Shown here: piece after piece, positions 19,426-27,592 of the stretch
Layout of the letters: each line of letters starts with the position of its first letter
Numbering within the stretch: the first letter of the stretch is position 1
Assembly: GCF_004365175.1 (NCBI RefSeq)
Contig: NZ_SOCE01000001.1
Span: 47,061-111,060, forward strand
Source of the DNA: Kribbella voronezhensis
GTDB lineage: Bacteria; Actinomycetota; Actinomycetes; Propionibacteriales; Kribbellaceae
Direction of reading: 5' to 3'
DNA length: 64,000 nt
The notes under the pieces: model-generated
What the model was told of the DNA's origin: nothing
Database searches by the model: none
Seen by the model: the letters and a program-made list of their open reading frames with translations, nothing else
Translations under genes and position numbers: made by a program

Positions 19426-20793
19426 TCATCGCGCCGTGCCGACGCGAGGGTGCTGGACCGTTTCGCCGGAGCTGACCGGTGAGCGACGGGCTTCACGGAG
19501 TACGCGGATCATGATGTCCGGGCGTAGCAGCACCGTGGGCGGGACGGCCAGCTGCAGCACTCCGTTGAAGGCGCGCGCCACGGGGACGGACACGTGGGCG
19601 GCGCGGATGACCATCCCGAGATAGCCGTTCAGCTGGGCGGTACCTCGTGGCCTCGCCCCTGCCGTCGCAGGGTGTCCGAAGTCTCCGCCGACGGCGATAC
19701 GCCACGGTCCGTCAATGACGCGAGCGGCCTTGCGGTGGAACCTGCGGGGCAGCTCCGGCGAAGACAAGCCGACAGCCTGGACCACGTTCTTCAGCGCGTC
19801 GGCCTGCAGAGCCGCCGACGACATGCCCTGGCCGTAGATCGGGTCGAAGCTGCTCGAGGCATCGCCGAGCGTGACGAGTCCTGGCAGCAGTGGTGTCTTC
19901 TCGTAGTGGCGTCGTTGGCTCGACGGGAAGCGGTACGTCGCGATCTCGGAGACGCGTTCGCAACGGTTCACCAGCTGCCCGACGACGGGACTCGGCAACG
20001 AGTCGGCGAAGGTTCGCATGCCCTCCTCGTCGGCGGGCGGGACATCGCCGTGCACCCCGGCCAGCGTCACCAGCCAGCGATCGTTCTCCACCGGCAGCAC
20101 CGATCCGGCCCGGAACGTGCCCGGATTGTCGACGCAGGCAACGAAACCGCCGTCGAGATCACTCGGCGAGCGGCGCATCAGGAACGACGCGTAGCCGATG
20201 TCGATGCCGATCCGGGTCACCGGCGGCTCGAGCAGGCCGGAAGTCGCCAGGTCGTGCGCGATCCGCGAGTTGCGTCCCGAGCAGTCGACGACCAGGTCGG
20301 CCGGCCGCTCGATGCCGTCGGCCACAACCCCTGTCACGCGCCGCCCTCCGGCGGTGTCCGATCCCTCGACGACGACTCGCTCCACCAGAACGCCGTCCTC
20401 GATCCGTACGTCGGGAAGTGCCGCGACTCGCGCACGAATCACGTGCTCGAGGAGCGGGCGCGTCAGGCACAGCACCGGCGGACCCCAGTCGCCCCGGGCC
20501 CGGTAGGCGCCGCCCTGGTAGACCCATGCCCCGTGTCCGTCGACGGGGACCGCTCCCAGCAACTCGAGTTCCTCCCCGATACCGGGAAACCACTCCCGAA
20601 GCAGAGCCAGGCCCGCTGCCAGCAGGAGATGCTGATGGCGCCCCTGCGGCACATGCCCCCGCGGTACGACGGCATCCGTCAGCCGCTCTCGCTCCAGGAC
20701 TACGACCGACGCAGCGTGGTGCGCCACGGCCCGCGCGGCGAGCAGGCCCGCCACACTGCCGCCGGCAACGATCACCTTCCCCTGTGCTGCCAC
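19426..20793 (-). CDS. FAD-dependent monooxygenase-like oxidoreductase
   Basis: 455-residue flavoprotein of the PHBH/geranylgeranyl-reductase-like group. The FAD dinucleotide motif is KVIVAGGSVAGLLAAR at the N-terminus (one Gly more relaxed than GxGxxG), followed by VLERERL. The second FAD motif is LVTLGDASSSFDPIYGQGMSSA. DLVVDCSGRNS in the middle corresponds to the DG-type motif region. GTG is chosen because GGAGGT lies just upstream; longer readings have no ribosome site. Substrate unknown. It diverges from a membrane protein and converges with rnd; no biosynthetic cluster surrounds it. Confidence 0.82.
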   Translation of the reverse strand: MAAQGKVIVAGGSVAGLLAARAVAHHAASVVVLERERLTDAVVPRGHVPQGRHQHLLLAAGLALLREWFPGIGEELELLGAVPVDGHGAWVYQGGAYRARGDWGPPVLCLTRPLLEHVIRARVAALPDVRIEDGVLVERVVVEGSDTAGGRRVTGVVADGIERPADLVVDCSGRNSRIAHDLATSGLLEPPVTRIGIDIGYASFLMRRSPSDLDGGFVACVDNPGTFRAGSVLPVENDRWLVTLAGVHGDVPPADEEGMRTFADSLPSPVVGQLVNRCERVSEIATYRFPSSQRRHYEKTPLLPGLVTLGDASSSFDPIYGQGMSSAALQADALKNVVQAVGLSSPELPRRFHRKAARVIDGPWRIAVGGDFGHPATAGARPRGTAQLNGYLGMVIRAAHVSVPVARAFNGVLQLAVPPTVLLRPDIMIRVLREARRSPVSSGETVQHPRVGTAR

Positions 20794-20888
20794 CGCACCT
20801 CCAGCTCGTCTCCAGGCTAAGCGCTCCGTAATCGTGCGGGGCTTGACCACGCGAGGGCTTGGGTCGATCTTCGAAGAAGGGGATTCCG

Positions 20889-21716
20889 ATGAACGCTTCT
20901 GACGACCGGGTGCTGCGATACACGCGCGTACTGTCGCTGTGCATCGTGCCGTTCCTGCTGGCCGGCTTCGTGATTCTGTACCTGTTCCCACAGCACACCG
21001 CGCGGCTGTGGGCCTGGCCGCTGCGCCCGACGATGACCGCGATGGTGCTCGCCTCCGCGTACCTGGGTGGCGCGTACTTCTTCGTCCGCGCGGCGTTGGA
21101 GCGGCGGTGGCACGTCCTCGCGCCCGGGATGTTGGCGGTCACGCTGTTCGCGTCGCTGCTGGGTGTCGCGACGGTGCTGCACTGGGACAAGTTCAGCCAC
21201 TCGAATCCGGCCTTCTGGATCTGGTCGGCTCTGTACTTCGCCGCGCCGCTTCTCGTCCTGGGCGGCTGGCTGGCGAACCGTCGCTACGCCGACAACACGA
21301 GCAGCGCGGAGGACCTGCTCCCTCGGTTCATGCGGGCCGGCATCGCGGCGGTCGGCGTACTGGCTCTCGTCCAGGGAGCGGCCATGTTCCTTTCGCCGTC
21401 GACGTTCTCGGATTGGTGGCCGTGGGCAATCACTCCGCTGTCGTGCCGGACCCTGGCCGCCGTGTGGTGCCTGGGCGCCGCGAGCATCGGGATCGGGCGC
21501 TGGTCGACGCTGCGGCGGATGCTCGAGGTCGAGTTGGTGATGGTCGGCTTGATCCTGCTCGCGGCGGTGCGGGCTCACGACCAACTCGACTCCTCCAAGC
21601 CGTTCGCCTGGCCGATGCTGATCGGCTTCTCGGCGCTGTTCTTCGCCTCGATCGTGCTGCTGTCCCGGCACGTCCGGCTGCACACCACGGTCAAGCGCCC
21701 AACCCCGATCAACTGA
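20889..21716 (+). CDS. Unknown multi-pass membrane protein
   Basis: 275 residues, not recognised. About eight hydrophobic segments can be seen, e.g. VLSLCIVPFLLAGFVILYLF, MTAMVLASAYLGGAYFFV, PGMLAVTLFASLLGVATVL, WSALYFAAPLLVLGGWLA, AAVGVLALVQGAAMF, LAAVWCLGAASIGIG, ELVMVGLILLAAV and LIGFSALFFASIVLLSRH. Loops are short; no catalytic motif stands out. AGAAGGGG precedes the ATG. It is divergent from the FAD enzyme with 95 bases between them, so a shared control region is possible. Confidence 0.75.
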   Translation: MNASDDRVLRYTRVLSLCIVPFLLAGFVILYLFPQHTARLWAWPLRPTMTAMVLASAYLGGAYFFVRAALERRWHVLAPGMLAVTLFASLLGVATVLHWDKFSHSNPAFWIWSALYFAAPLLVLGGWLANRRYADNTSSAEDLLPRFMRAGIAAVGVLALVQGAAMFLSPSTFSDWWPWAITPLSCRTLAAVWCLGAASIGIGRWSTLRRMLEVELVMVGLILLAAVRAHDQLDSSKPFAWPMLIGFSALFFASIVLLSRHVRLHTTVKRPTPIN

Positions 21717-21745
21717 CGCCCACCTCGCGTACGTAGTACGGGAGT

Positions 21746-22492
21746 TCAGGCCGGCGGTGGGAGGACCACGCCGAAGCCGGCGACGGCCAGGCGCAACAGG
21801 ACCTGGCCCGGGGCGAGCAGGTCGGCGATCTTGGCGGCACTCAGCAGTTCGAGTTCCGCGAGCCGGACCGCGTACGCCTCGGGCGAGATCAGCCGCGCGT
21901 GGTGGAGTTCGACCGTGTTGTGCCAGACCTTCCGCCGCGACTCCTGCAGAAACCGCCTGGACGCCCGTTGATTGAGCGGCCTGAGGGCACGGTCCAGCAG
22001 GGTCCGCGCCGACTTGGTCGCCAGTTCGGCGTCCTCGGCCGCTACCCGATCAGCGAGTACGCCGTCGATCCGCTCGTGGTCACGACGCCGGCTCTCCAGC
22101 AGCGCCGGGTCGTCGAACTGCTCGACCGGGATCACTGCCAGCAACGCCTGCGGCAGGTCGTAGTTGACGTGCGCGTTGATGCCGAGCAACACCTGGCGCA
22201 ACGGCGGGAGGTCGGCTGGAGCATCGAATGCCAGCCGCCAAGGTCGCGACACGCCCTCACCACCGGCCCGCTCGGCGTCGAACGCCTTCAGATACAGGTC
22301 GGCGAAGACGACGTCCCAGGCCTCGACCCAGTCCGGATCCTCGAACGCTCCCCGCTCCACGGCCCGCGCCACCGCGGTCGTCGTCCGCTGATAGGTCGCG
22401 AGGAACTCCCGCCGCGTCTCCTCGGCCGGCGTCAACGTGTCGAGCCGCTCCTGCAGCGCGGCGACCACCGCCTCGATGCCGCCGTGTCCCAT
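21746..22492 (-). CDS. DUF5995 family protein
   Basis: 248-residue cytosolic protein. I place it in DUF5995 from DPDWVEAWDVVFADLYLKAF, SRPWRLAF and the core LLGINAHVNYDLPQALLAV, in which the conserved H and N-Y-D-L-P are intact. Function unknown; the fold is expected to be all-helical. The ATG at 22492 starts MGHGGIEAVVAALQERLD; a longer reading starts 13 residues earlier. It diverges from the methyltransferase. Confidence 0.8.
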   Translation of the reverse strand: MGHGGIEAVVAALQERLDTLTPAEETRREFLATYQRTTTAVARAVERGAFEDPDWVEAWDVVFADLYLKAFDAERAGGEGVSRPWRLAFDAPADLPPLRQVLLGINAHVNYDLPQALLAVIPVEQFDDPALLESRRRDHERIDGVLADRVAAEDAELATKSARTLLDRALRPLNQRASRRFLQESRRKVWHNTVELHHARLISPEAYAVRLAELELLSAAKIADLLAPGQVLLRLAVAGFGVVLPPPA

Positions 22493-22590
22493 GACTGACA
22501 GTATCGGCGCGTTTTGCTGTTTCCGGCTCATTTTCCAGAAACAGCAACAAAAGTTGCCGGACGTCGGGGTCCGGGCGCAGGCTCGTCCGC

Positions 22591-23490
22591 ATGAGTACAG
22601 ACACCACCTCCGGTCATGGACACGGGCATGGTCATGGGCATGGGCACGACACCGAGCTGGACTGGGAGGCGATGGCCGACAACCTGGAGACCAACGGCGA
22701 ACTGCATCTCCCGGCGCTTCGCAGTACGGCGTCGCGGCTGGCGGAACTGCTGACGGATCCCACCCGCATCTTCGACATCGGCAGCGGACCGGGCGTGATG
22801 ACGTGCGTGTTCGCCGAGATCTTCCCGACCGCCGAAGTGGTCGCCGTCGACCCGACGCCCGGCCTCCTCGACCGCGTCGTCGCCCGCGCCGACCGCCTCG
22901 GCGTCGGCAAGCGAGTGACCACCGTCCAGGCCGAACTGCCGGGTCTGCCCGGAAGCCTCGGGACGGCCGACCTGGTGTGGAGCAGCCGAGCCGTGCACCA
23001 TCTCGGCGATCAGCAGGCCGCGCTGCATGAACTGGCCGGCGTACTACGTCCCTCCGGCGTCCTCGCTGTCTCCGAGGCGGGCTTGCCGATGCGCTATCTC
23101 CCGCGCGACATCGGCATCGGCCGTCCGGGCCTGCAGGCGCGGCTCGACGCTGTCCAGGAGTCCTGGTTCGAGGCGATGCGGGCCGAACTTCCCGGCGCGA
23201 CGTCGGTGATCGAGGACTGGCCCGCGATGCTCACCCGTGCGGGGCTGACCGACGTACGAAGCTTCGCCACGCTTCTCGATCTGCCGGCACCGCTCACCGA
23301 GACGGCCCGCGGTTACCTCCGCGAGCACTTGACGCGCCTCCGCGACACGATGACGGAAGCTCTGGACGAGGACGACCACCAGACACTCGGCGTACTGGTC
23401 GATCCGGACGCCGCGGAAGGCATCCTGCGCCGGCCTGACGCCTTCCTGCTCAGCGCCGACTCGATCTTCACCGGGCGAGCTGCTGGTTGA
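22591..23490 (+). CDS. Class I SAM-dependent methyltransferase with His-rich N-terminus
   Basis: 299 residues. SAM motif I is RIFDIGSGPGVMT (about residues 59-71), followed by VVAVDPTPG (motif II acidic loop) and ADLVWSSRAVHHLGD (motif IV region), then VLRPSGVLAVSEAG, so the fold is a UbiE/Coq5-like methyltransferase. Residues 8-20 are an alternating Gly-His run (GHGHGHGHGHGHD), probably a metal-binding tail. Substrate unknown. Its 3' end overlaps the convergent mycothione reductase gene by 23 bases. Confidence 0.85.
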   Translation: MSTDTTSGHGHGHGHGHGHDTELDWEAMADNLETNGELHLPALRSTASRLAELLTDPTRIFDIGSGPGVMTCVFAEIFPTAEVVAVDPTPGLLDRVVARADRLGVGKRVTTVQAELPGLPGSLGTADLVWSSRAVHHLGDQQAALHELAGVLRPSGVLAVSEAGLPMRYLPRDIGIGRPGLQARLDAVQESWFEAMRAELPGATSVIEDWPAMLTRAGLTDVRSFATLLDLPAPLTETARGYLREHLTRLRDTMTEALDEDDHQTLGVLVDPDAAEGILRRPDAFLLSADSIFTGRAAG

Positions 23491-24835
23491 GGTCGCGGAG
23501 TGCGTTGCTGATGACCTCGGTGAGGGCGGGGTGGATCCAGTACGGACGTTCGGCCAGCGTCCGGGCGTCGAGGTCCAGCGTCATGGCCACGACCAACGGT
23601 TGAATCAGGGTCGCGGCCTGCGCACCCATGATGTGCGCACCCAGCAGCCGCCCGGTACTACGATCGGCGAGCACCTTGCAGAAGCCGTTGGTGTCCTCCA
23701 TCGCCCAGCCGTAAGCGACATCGGCGTACTGGTGGCTGGCGGCAACATAATCGCGCCCCGCGTCCCGGCAGTCCTGCTCGGTCGCCCCCACGGACGCGAT
23801 CTGCGGACTGGTGAAAACAGCAGCCGGTACGACGTCGTGGTCGGTGGCTCGGAGGTCGCCGGGGTGCAGCAGGTTGTGCGCGACCACCTCGGCCTCCCGA
23901 TTCGCGACATGCTTCAACGGGTACGGCGAACAGATGTCGCCGAGCGCATAGATGCCGTCGGCATCGGTTCGCTGGTACTCGTCGACCACGACCCGGCCGT
24001 CGTCGTACGTCTTGATCCCTGCCTTGCCGAGATCGAGACGGTCGCTGTTCGGCGTCCGGCCGGCCACGACGAGCAGGCTGTCGGCCTCGACGACCGCCCC
24101 GTCGTCGAGAACCAGCCGGAGCGCACCCGGTTCGCCTTCGAGCTTCTTCAACTCGCGTCCGAGCCGAAGCTCGAACCGCTCCCCCGCCAACTCCGTGAAG
24201 GCCGCGGCGACGGCTTCGTCCTGCGGCCCGAGAAGACGCCCGGCCTGCTCGACGATGACGATCTCACTACCGGCCGCCGCGAAGACCTCTGCCAACTCGG
24301 CGGCGATGTAACCACCGCCGAGAATCGCGAGCCGGCGTGGTGGGGTGTCGATCCGCATGATGGTGTCGGAGGTTTCGTAGGGCAGCTTCGACTCGCTCAC
24401 CGGCGGTGGAACCGTCGGCCGTCCCCCGGCGGCGATCACGATCTGGTCGGCCTCGACTGTGACCGCCCCGATCTGCAAGGTTTTGGGACCGAGGAAGCGC
24501 GCGTGATCGCGGTACACCGTGACGAAGTCGCTCTTCTCGCGGCCTGCTCGCCCGTCGGCCTCCTCGGCGTCGAGACGGTTGAACACGCGATCTCGGAGCT
24601 CGGTCCATCGGAGGCGGAGGAAGTCGGCATCGACGTTGTAGCGCCCGGCGTCCCGGACCGTCCGGGCGATGTCAGCGGCGTAGACGAGCATCTTGGAGGG
24701 GATGCAGCCGTAGTTCAGACAGGTCCCACCGAACCGCCGCTCCTCCACGATCGCGACGTCGAGGTCAGAGAACGCGTCGTCGATGACGAGATTGCCCGAG
24801 CCCGCGCCGATAACGATCACATCGTGATGCCGCAT
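23468..24835 (-). CDS. mtr: Mycothione reductase Mtr
   Basis: NADPH-dependent flavoenzyme that reduces mycothiol disulfide, the actinobacterial counterpart of glutathione reductase. 455 residues. The FAD motif VIVIGAGSGN is at the N-terminus; the redox pair is GGTCLNYGCIPSKM (C-x4-C). The NAD(P) motif is LAILGGGYIAAELAEVF, the second FAD motif GIYALGDICS, and the C-terminal active-site acid-base motif is YWIHPALTEV (His-Glu). ATG chosen by MRHHDVIVIGAG. I separate it from dihydrolipoamide or mercuric reductase by MRHHDVIVIGAGSGN and the short C-terminus. Upstream lies a repeat-filled gap. Confidence 0.93.
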   Translation of the reverse strand: MRHHDVIVIGAGSGNLVIDDAFSDLDVAIVEERRFGGTCLNYGCIPSKMLVYAADIARTVRDAGRYNVDADFLRLRWTELRDRVFNRLDAEEADGRAGREKSDFVTVYRDHARFLGPKTLQIGAVTVEADQIVIAAGGRPTVPPPVSESKLPYETSDTIMRIDTPPRRLAILGGGYIAAELAEVFAAAGSEIVIVEQAGRLLGPQDEAVAAAFTELAGERFELRLGRELKKLEGEPGALRLVLDDGAVVEADSLLVVAGRTPNSDRLDLGKAGIKTYDDGRVVVDEYQRTDADGIYALGDICSPYPLKHVANREAEVVAHNLLHPGDLRATDHDVVPAAVFTSPQIASVGATEQDCRDAGRDYVAASHQYADVAYGWAMEDTNGFCKVLADRSTGRLLGAHIMGAQAATLIQPLVVAMTLDLDARTLAERPYWIHPALTEVISNALRDLNQQLAR

Positions 24836-25406
24836 ACCTGTGCCGGTACCCAAATGGGAGCGGCGATGACATGGGGATGTTCGGGGCGGGGGGTTCGGGG
24901 CGGGCGAGGGCGGGTTGTGGTTGGGCGCAGTACGTCGAGCGTGGGTGATCAGCGGGCAGCGCCCCGGGCTCTGACGAAGCGCCCCGACGCCTTTCGCCTT
25001 TACCGCACCCGCTTGCCTCCGACCCGGGCCCGCACCGCAGGCAACAACGCGATTCGCCTCGGCGCACCAACTCGCCTTCAACCGAGCTGCGACGCAGGAG
25101 CAGCGAACCCCCGGCGCAGGTGAGTAGGCCCACCGACGAATGCGGGTCAACAAGGGCTCGGACATCCGAGACGCCATCTACCTCGCGCCAACGGTGCACC
25201 TACGACTGAGCTGCGACGCAGGAGCAGCAAGCTCGGGGCGGGTGGGCAAGAGCGCCGACGCAGGAGGCAGCGACCCGGGCTCTCACCACAGCACTCCCGA
25301 CAGCACCCACCTCGGCGCACCAGCTCGCCTTTAACCAAGCTGCGACGTAGGAGCAGCAAACACCGGGGCGGGTGGGCAGGAGCGGCCGACGCAGGAGGCG
25401 GCGACC
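24836..25406. repeat. Intergenic region with three degenerate ~125-130-base repeat units
   Basis: This gap of about 630 bases has no convincing gene. It holds three copies of a 21-base core (25084-25104, 25208-25228, 25337-25357), each differing at one or two bases, inside longer units. The first and third copies match over about 54 bases (from 25056 and 25310). A second linked element starting GCCGACGCAGGAGG recurs at 25254 and 25385. The 13-base heart GCGACGCAGGAGC reappears, inverted, in the gap after fadB. Open readings through it on the minus strand repeat an LLRRS-type peptide but lack ribosome sites and normal codon bias. Confidence 0.7.
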
Positions 25407-25416
25407 GGGGGAAACA

Positions 25417-25453
25417 TACGAGCGCCGGCGAACTGGGTTCGCCGGCGCTCGTA
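25417..25453 (-). terminator. Terminator of the glutathione peroxidase-like gene
   Basis: Perfect 17-bp stem (25417-25433 with 25437-25453) with a 3-base loop just past the gene's stop, followed on the minus strand by TATGTTT. Confidence 0.85.
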
Positions 25454-25463
25454 GTACGGGAAC

Positions 25464-25952
25464 TCAGGCAGACAGTTGCGTCTCGATGGCGTTGACGATC
25501 TCGTCCGACTCGGGCTGGGTCTGCGGGCGGAAGCGGGCGGCGACCGTTCCTTCCGGGCTGACGAGGAACTTCTCGAAGTTCCACTGGATGTCGCCGGCCT
25601 CACCGGCTGCGTCCGGCGTCGTGGTGAGTTCGGCGTACAGCGGGTGGCGGTTCTCGCCGTTGACCTCGAGCTTGGCGAGCATCGGGAACGTCACGCCGTA
25701 CGTCGTGGAGCAGAACGTCTCGATCTCTTCGGCGGTCCCGGGCTCCTGGCCGCCGAACTGGTTGCAAGGAACGCCGAGCACGGTGAAGCCTCGCGACGCG
25801 TAGCGCTTCTGCAGGTTCTCCAGGCCTTCGTACTGCGGTGTGAGGCCGCACTTGGACGCGACGTTCACGACCAGCACCGCCTTGCCCTTGTAGTCGGCGA
25901 GGGTGGTGTCCGCACCGGACAGGGTTTGCAACGGGATGTCGTACAGGCTCAT
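25464..25952 (-). CDS. Glutathione peroxidase-family thiol peroxidase
   Basis: 162-residue Cys-type peroxidase of the GPx family; in an organism without glutathione it most likely uses thioredoxin or mycothiol-linked reductants. The peroxidatic Cys is in NVASKCGLTPQY, the catalytic Gln in CNQFGGQEPG and the Trp in WNFEKFLV; a second Cys in FCSTTYG could be the resolving one. The ATG gives MSLYDIPLQTLSG and overlaps the stop of the upstream dienelactone hydrolase gene by four bases (ATGA). Confidence 0.93.
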   Translation of the reverse strand: MSLYDIPLQTLSGADTTLADYKGKAVLVVNVASKCGLTPQYEGLENLQKRYASRGFTVLGVPCNQFGGQEPGTAEEIETFCSTTYGVTFPMLAKLEVNGENRHPLYAELTTTPDAAGEAGDIQWNFEKFLVSPEGTVAARFRPQTQPESDEIVNAIETQLSA

Positions 25953-26632
25953 CGAGGTCCTCGATCGGTTGGGAGGTGGCGGGACAGGAATTCGGTGGTG
26001 CGCTGCCACGCCAGGGCCGAGGCGTCGGCGTGGTGGAAGGCCGGGAGGGGGTTGTCGAACGCGTGGTCGGCACCCGGGTACCGGTAGATCTCGTTGTCGG
26101 GGGTGTCGATCGCCTTGATGATCCGCTCGAGGTCGTCGCCCAGGTAGACGTCCGCGTCGCCGAAGTGGTGCAGGCTCGGTGCGTCCACCTGGAGGTCGAG
26201 CAGCCGGGGCAGGGCGGAGCCGTAGTAGCTGACGAGGACGTCGGGTTGCGACACCGCGGCGACGTTGTACCCGAGCCCGCCACCGAAGCAGAAGCCGACG
26301 ATGCCGACGCCCTCGTCGCGGCCGCGCAGGTATTCGAGGGCGGCGACAGAGTCGGACACGGCGAGGTCCCAGTCGACGCGGCTCACCACCGCGACCGCAC
26401 GCTCGAGCAGGTCGGGCGCGGACTCGTCCAGCTCGGTGTCGTCGAGTCGCCAGTAGATCTCGGGCGCCAGTACGTAGTACCCGAGCGCGGCCAGGTCGAA
26501 CGCGCGCTGCTGGATGTAGTCCGAGACGCCGAAGATCTCCTGCAGGAGCAAGATGCCCGGTCCGGTACCGCTAGTAGGTTCCCAGATGTGCACCGGCATC
26601 AGCCCGGTGCCGGTGTCGATCTCCAAGGTCAC
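25949..26632 (-). CDS. Dienelactone hydrolase family protein
   Basis: 227-residue alpha/beta hydrolase. The nucleophile is the Cys of GFCFGGGLG, the acid/His region is PGADHAFDNP, and ILLLQEIFGVSDYIQQRAFDLAALGYYVLAPE is the family N-terminal signature. Ring-cleavage pathway genes are absent, so a detoxification or general hydrolase role is as likely as true dienelactone hydrolysis. Coupled by ATGA overlap to the peroxidase gene downstream. Confidence 0.9.
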   Translation of the reverse strand: MTLEIDTGTGLMPVHIWEPTSGTGPGILLLQEIFGVSDYIQQRAFDLAALGYYVLAPEIYWRLDDTELDESAPDLLERAVAVVSRVDWDLAVSDSVAALEYLRGRDEGVGIVGFCFGGGLGYNVAAVSQPDVLVSYYGSALPRLLDLQVDAPSLHHFGDADVYLGDDLERIIKAIDTPDNEIYRYPGADHAFDNPLPAFHHADASALAWQRTTEFLSRHLPTDRGPR

Positions 26633-26689
26633 ACAGTGAGCCTACGTCGGTGCGCACGTCACCGCCGTGAGAACCTCGCCACAACTGCC

Positions 26690-27370
26690 CTAATGAGTGC
26701 GCGTCGACTCGCGTTCGACCTCCACGACAGCAGGCTCCACGACCACTGGAAACGGCATCCAGCTCTGCGCCTCCGCGATCGCCGCGCTCAGCAGGTCGAA
26801 CAACCGGTCGTCGGCGTTCGACACGCAGGCCTGAGAGATGCCCTCGACAGCGCACGACACCGCCCTGGGCGCCGTACGACGGCCGTAGTCGGCGCGACCG
26901 CGATGCCCCTTCGCTGTGAAGGTCCTCGCCCACTTGGCAGCCGCGGGGACTGCCTCCAGCGCTGCCTGCGACTCCGGCTCCATGCTGTCGAGCGGTCGCC
27001 CGTCCAGCTCGGCCAGGTGCCGCTCCCCCACCAGCAAAGCCACAGCGAGCACGTACTGCCGCTCCTGCGACACCACGGGCAGCGCGTGCTGGATACACCG
27101 GGCAGTGATCCGCGGTACGGCGCGTGGGTCGTCCGGGGTCAGCCCGATGACCGACGGGATCAGCGGAGCGAGTCGGCCGCGCCCGGCGTCCGTCGTACAG
27201 TCGTTGACGTCGCGGGCGACTCCGGCGAGCAGTGGGTGCGTGCAGGCCGGGTGGTCCGACCAGGGTTCGCCTGCGAGGTACGAGGCGAACTCCATGAAGC
27301 AGGCGCCCTTGCGGGGGTTGCGGTGCTTGCCCCGGGACAGGACCGGGACAGTCAGTTCGTGTTTGTCCAT
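26690..27370 (-). CDS. Conserved actinobacterial protein of unknown function
   Basis: 226 residues, not recognised by name. The start is taken at MDKHELTVPVLSRGKHRNP, where family-like conservation seems to begin (GKHRNPRKGACFMEFASYL, LAGEPWSDHPACTHPLLAGVARDVND, SVIGLTPDD). No signal peptide or membrane segment. The region holds several Cys and His (GACFMEF, DHPACTHPLL, DCTTDAG) that could bind metal, which is inference. It is divergent from the fadAB operon. Confidence 0.72.
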   Translation of the reverse strand: MDKHELTVPVLSRGKHRNPRKGACFMEFASYLAGEPWSDHPACTHPLLAGVARDVNDCTTDAGRGRLAPLIPSVIGLTPDDPRAVPRITARCIQHALPVVSQERQYVLAVALLVGERHLAELDGRPLDSMEPESQAALEAVPAAAKWARTFTAKGHRGRADYGRRTAPRAVSCAVEGISQACVSNADDRLFDLLSAAIAEAQSWMPFPVVVEPAVVEVERESTRTH

Positions 27371-27534
27371 TACTTGCTCCAGCGAAGCCCGTGAGTCCGG
27401 ACGGTTCCAGGACGTACCTGGCTTCCAGCATGCGCCTGTTCCCCGCCTGATGCCACGCCTTGGCGAGACCGGCTCGCGGCCCTTTCGCGGAGCGCTTGTG
27501 AGCAGCGGCACAGCGTGGCTGCTGGGCGGGTTGT

Positions 27535-27550
27535 GTTACCGACGGGTAGC
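27535..27550. promoter_or_regulatory. Candidate operator upstream of fadA
   Basis: A 16-base imperfect palindrome, GTTACC-GACG-GGTAGC (one mismatch), 43 bases before the fadA start. Its form fits a TetR/FadR-type site of a beta-oxidation regulator, but no regulator gene is adjacent. Confidence 0.4.
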
Positions 27551-27592
27551 ATCGGTCCTGCTCCACATCCCTGAACCACAGAGGAGGGCCTC

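Noticed and set aside
19426..20793. FAD monooxygenase as a sign of a natural-product cluster
   Set aside because: No synthase, carrier protein, transporter or regulator genes accompany it; neighbours are housekeeping or unknown.
25056..25406. Possible CRISPR array
   Set aside because: Units are ~125-130 bases, only about three, and diverged; there are no uniform short repeats or spacers and no cas genes.
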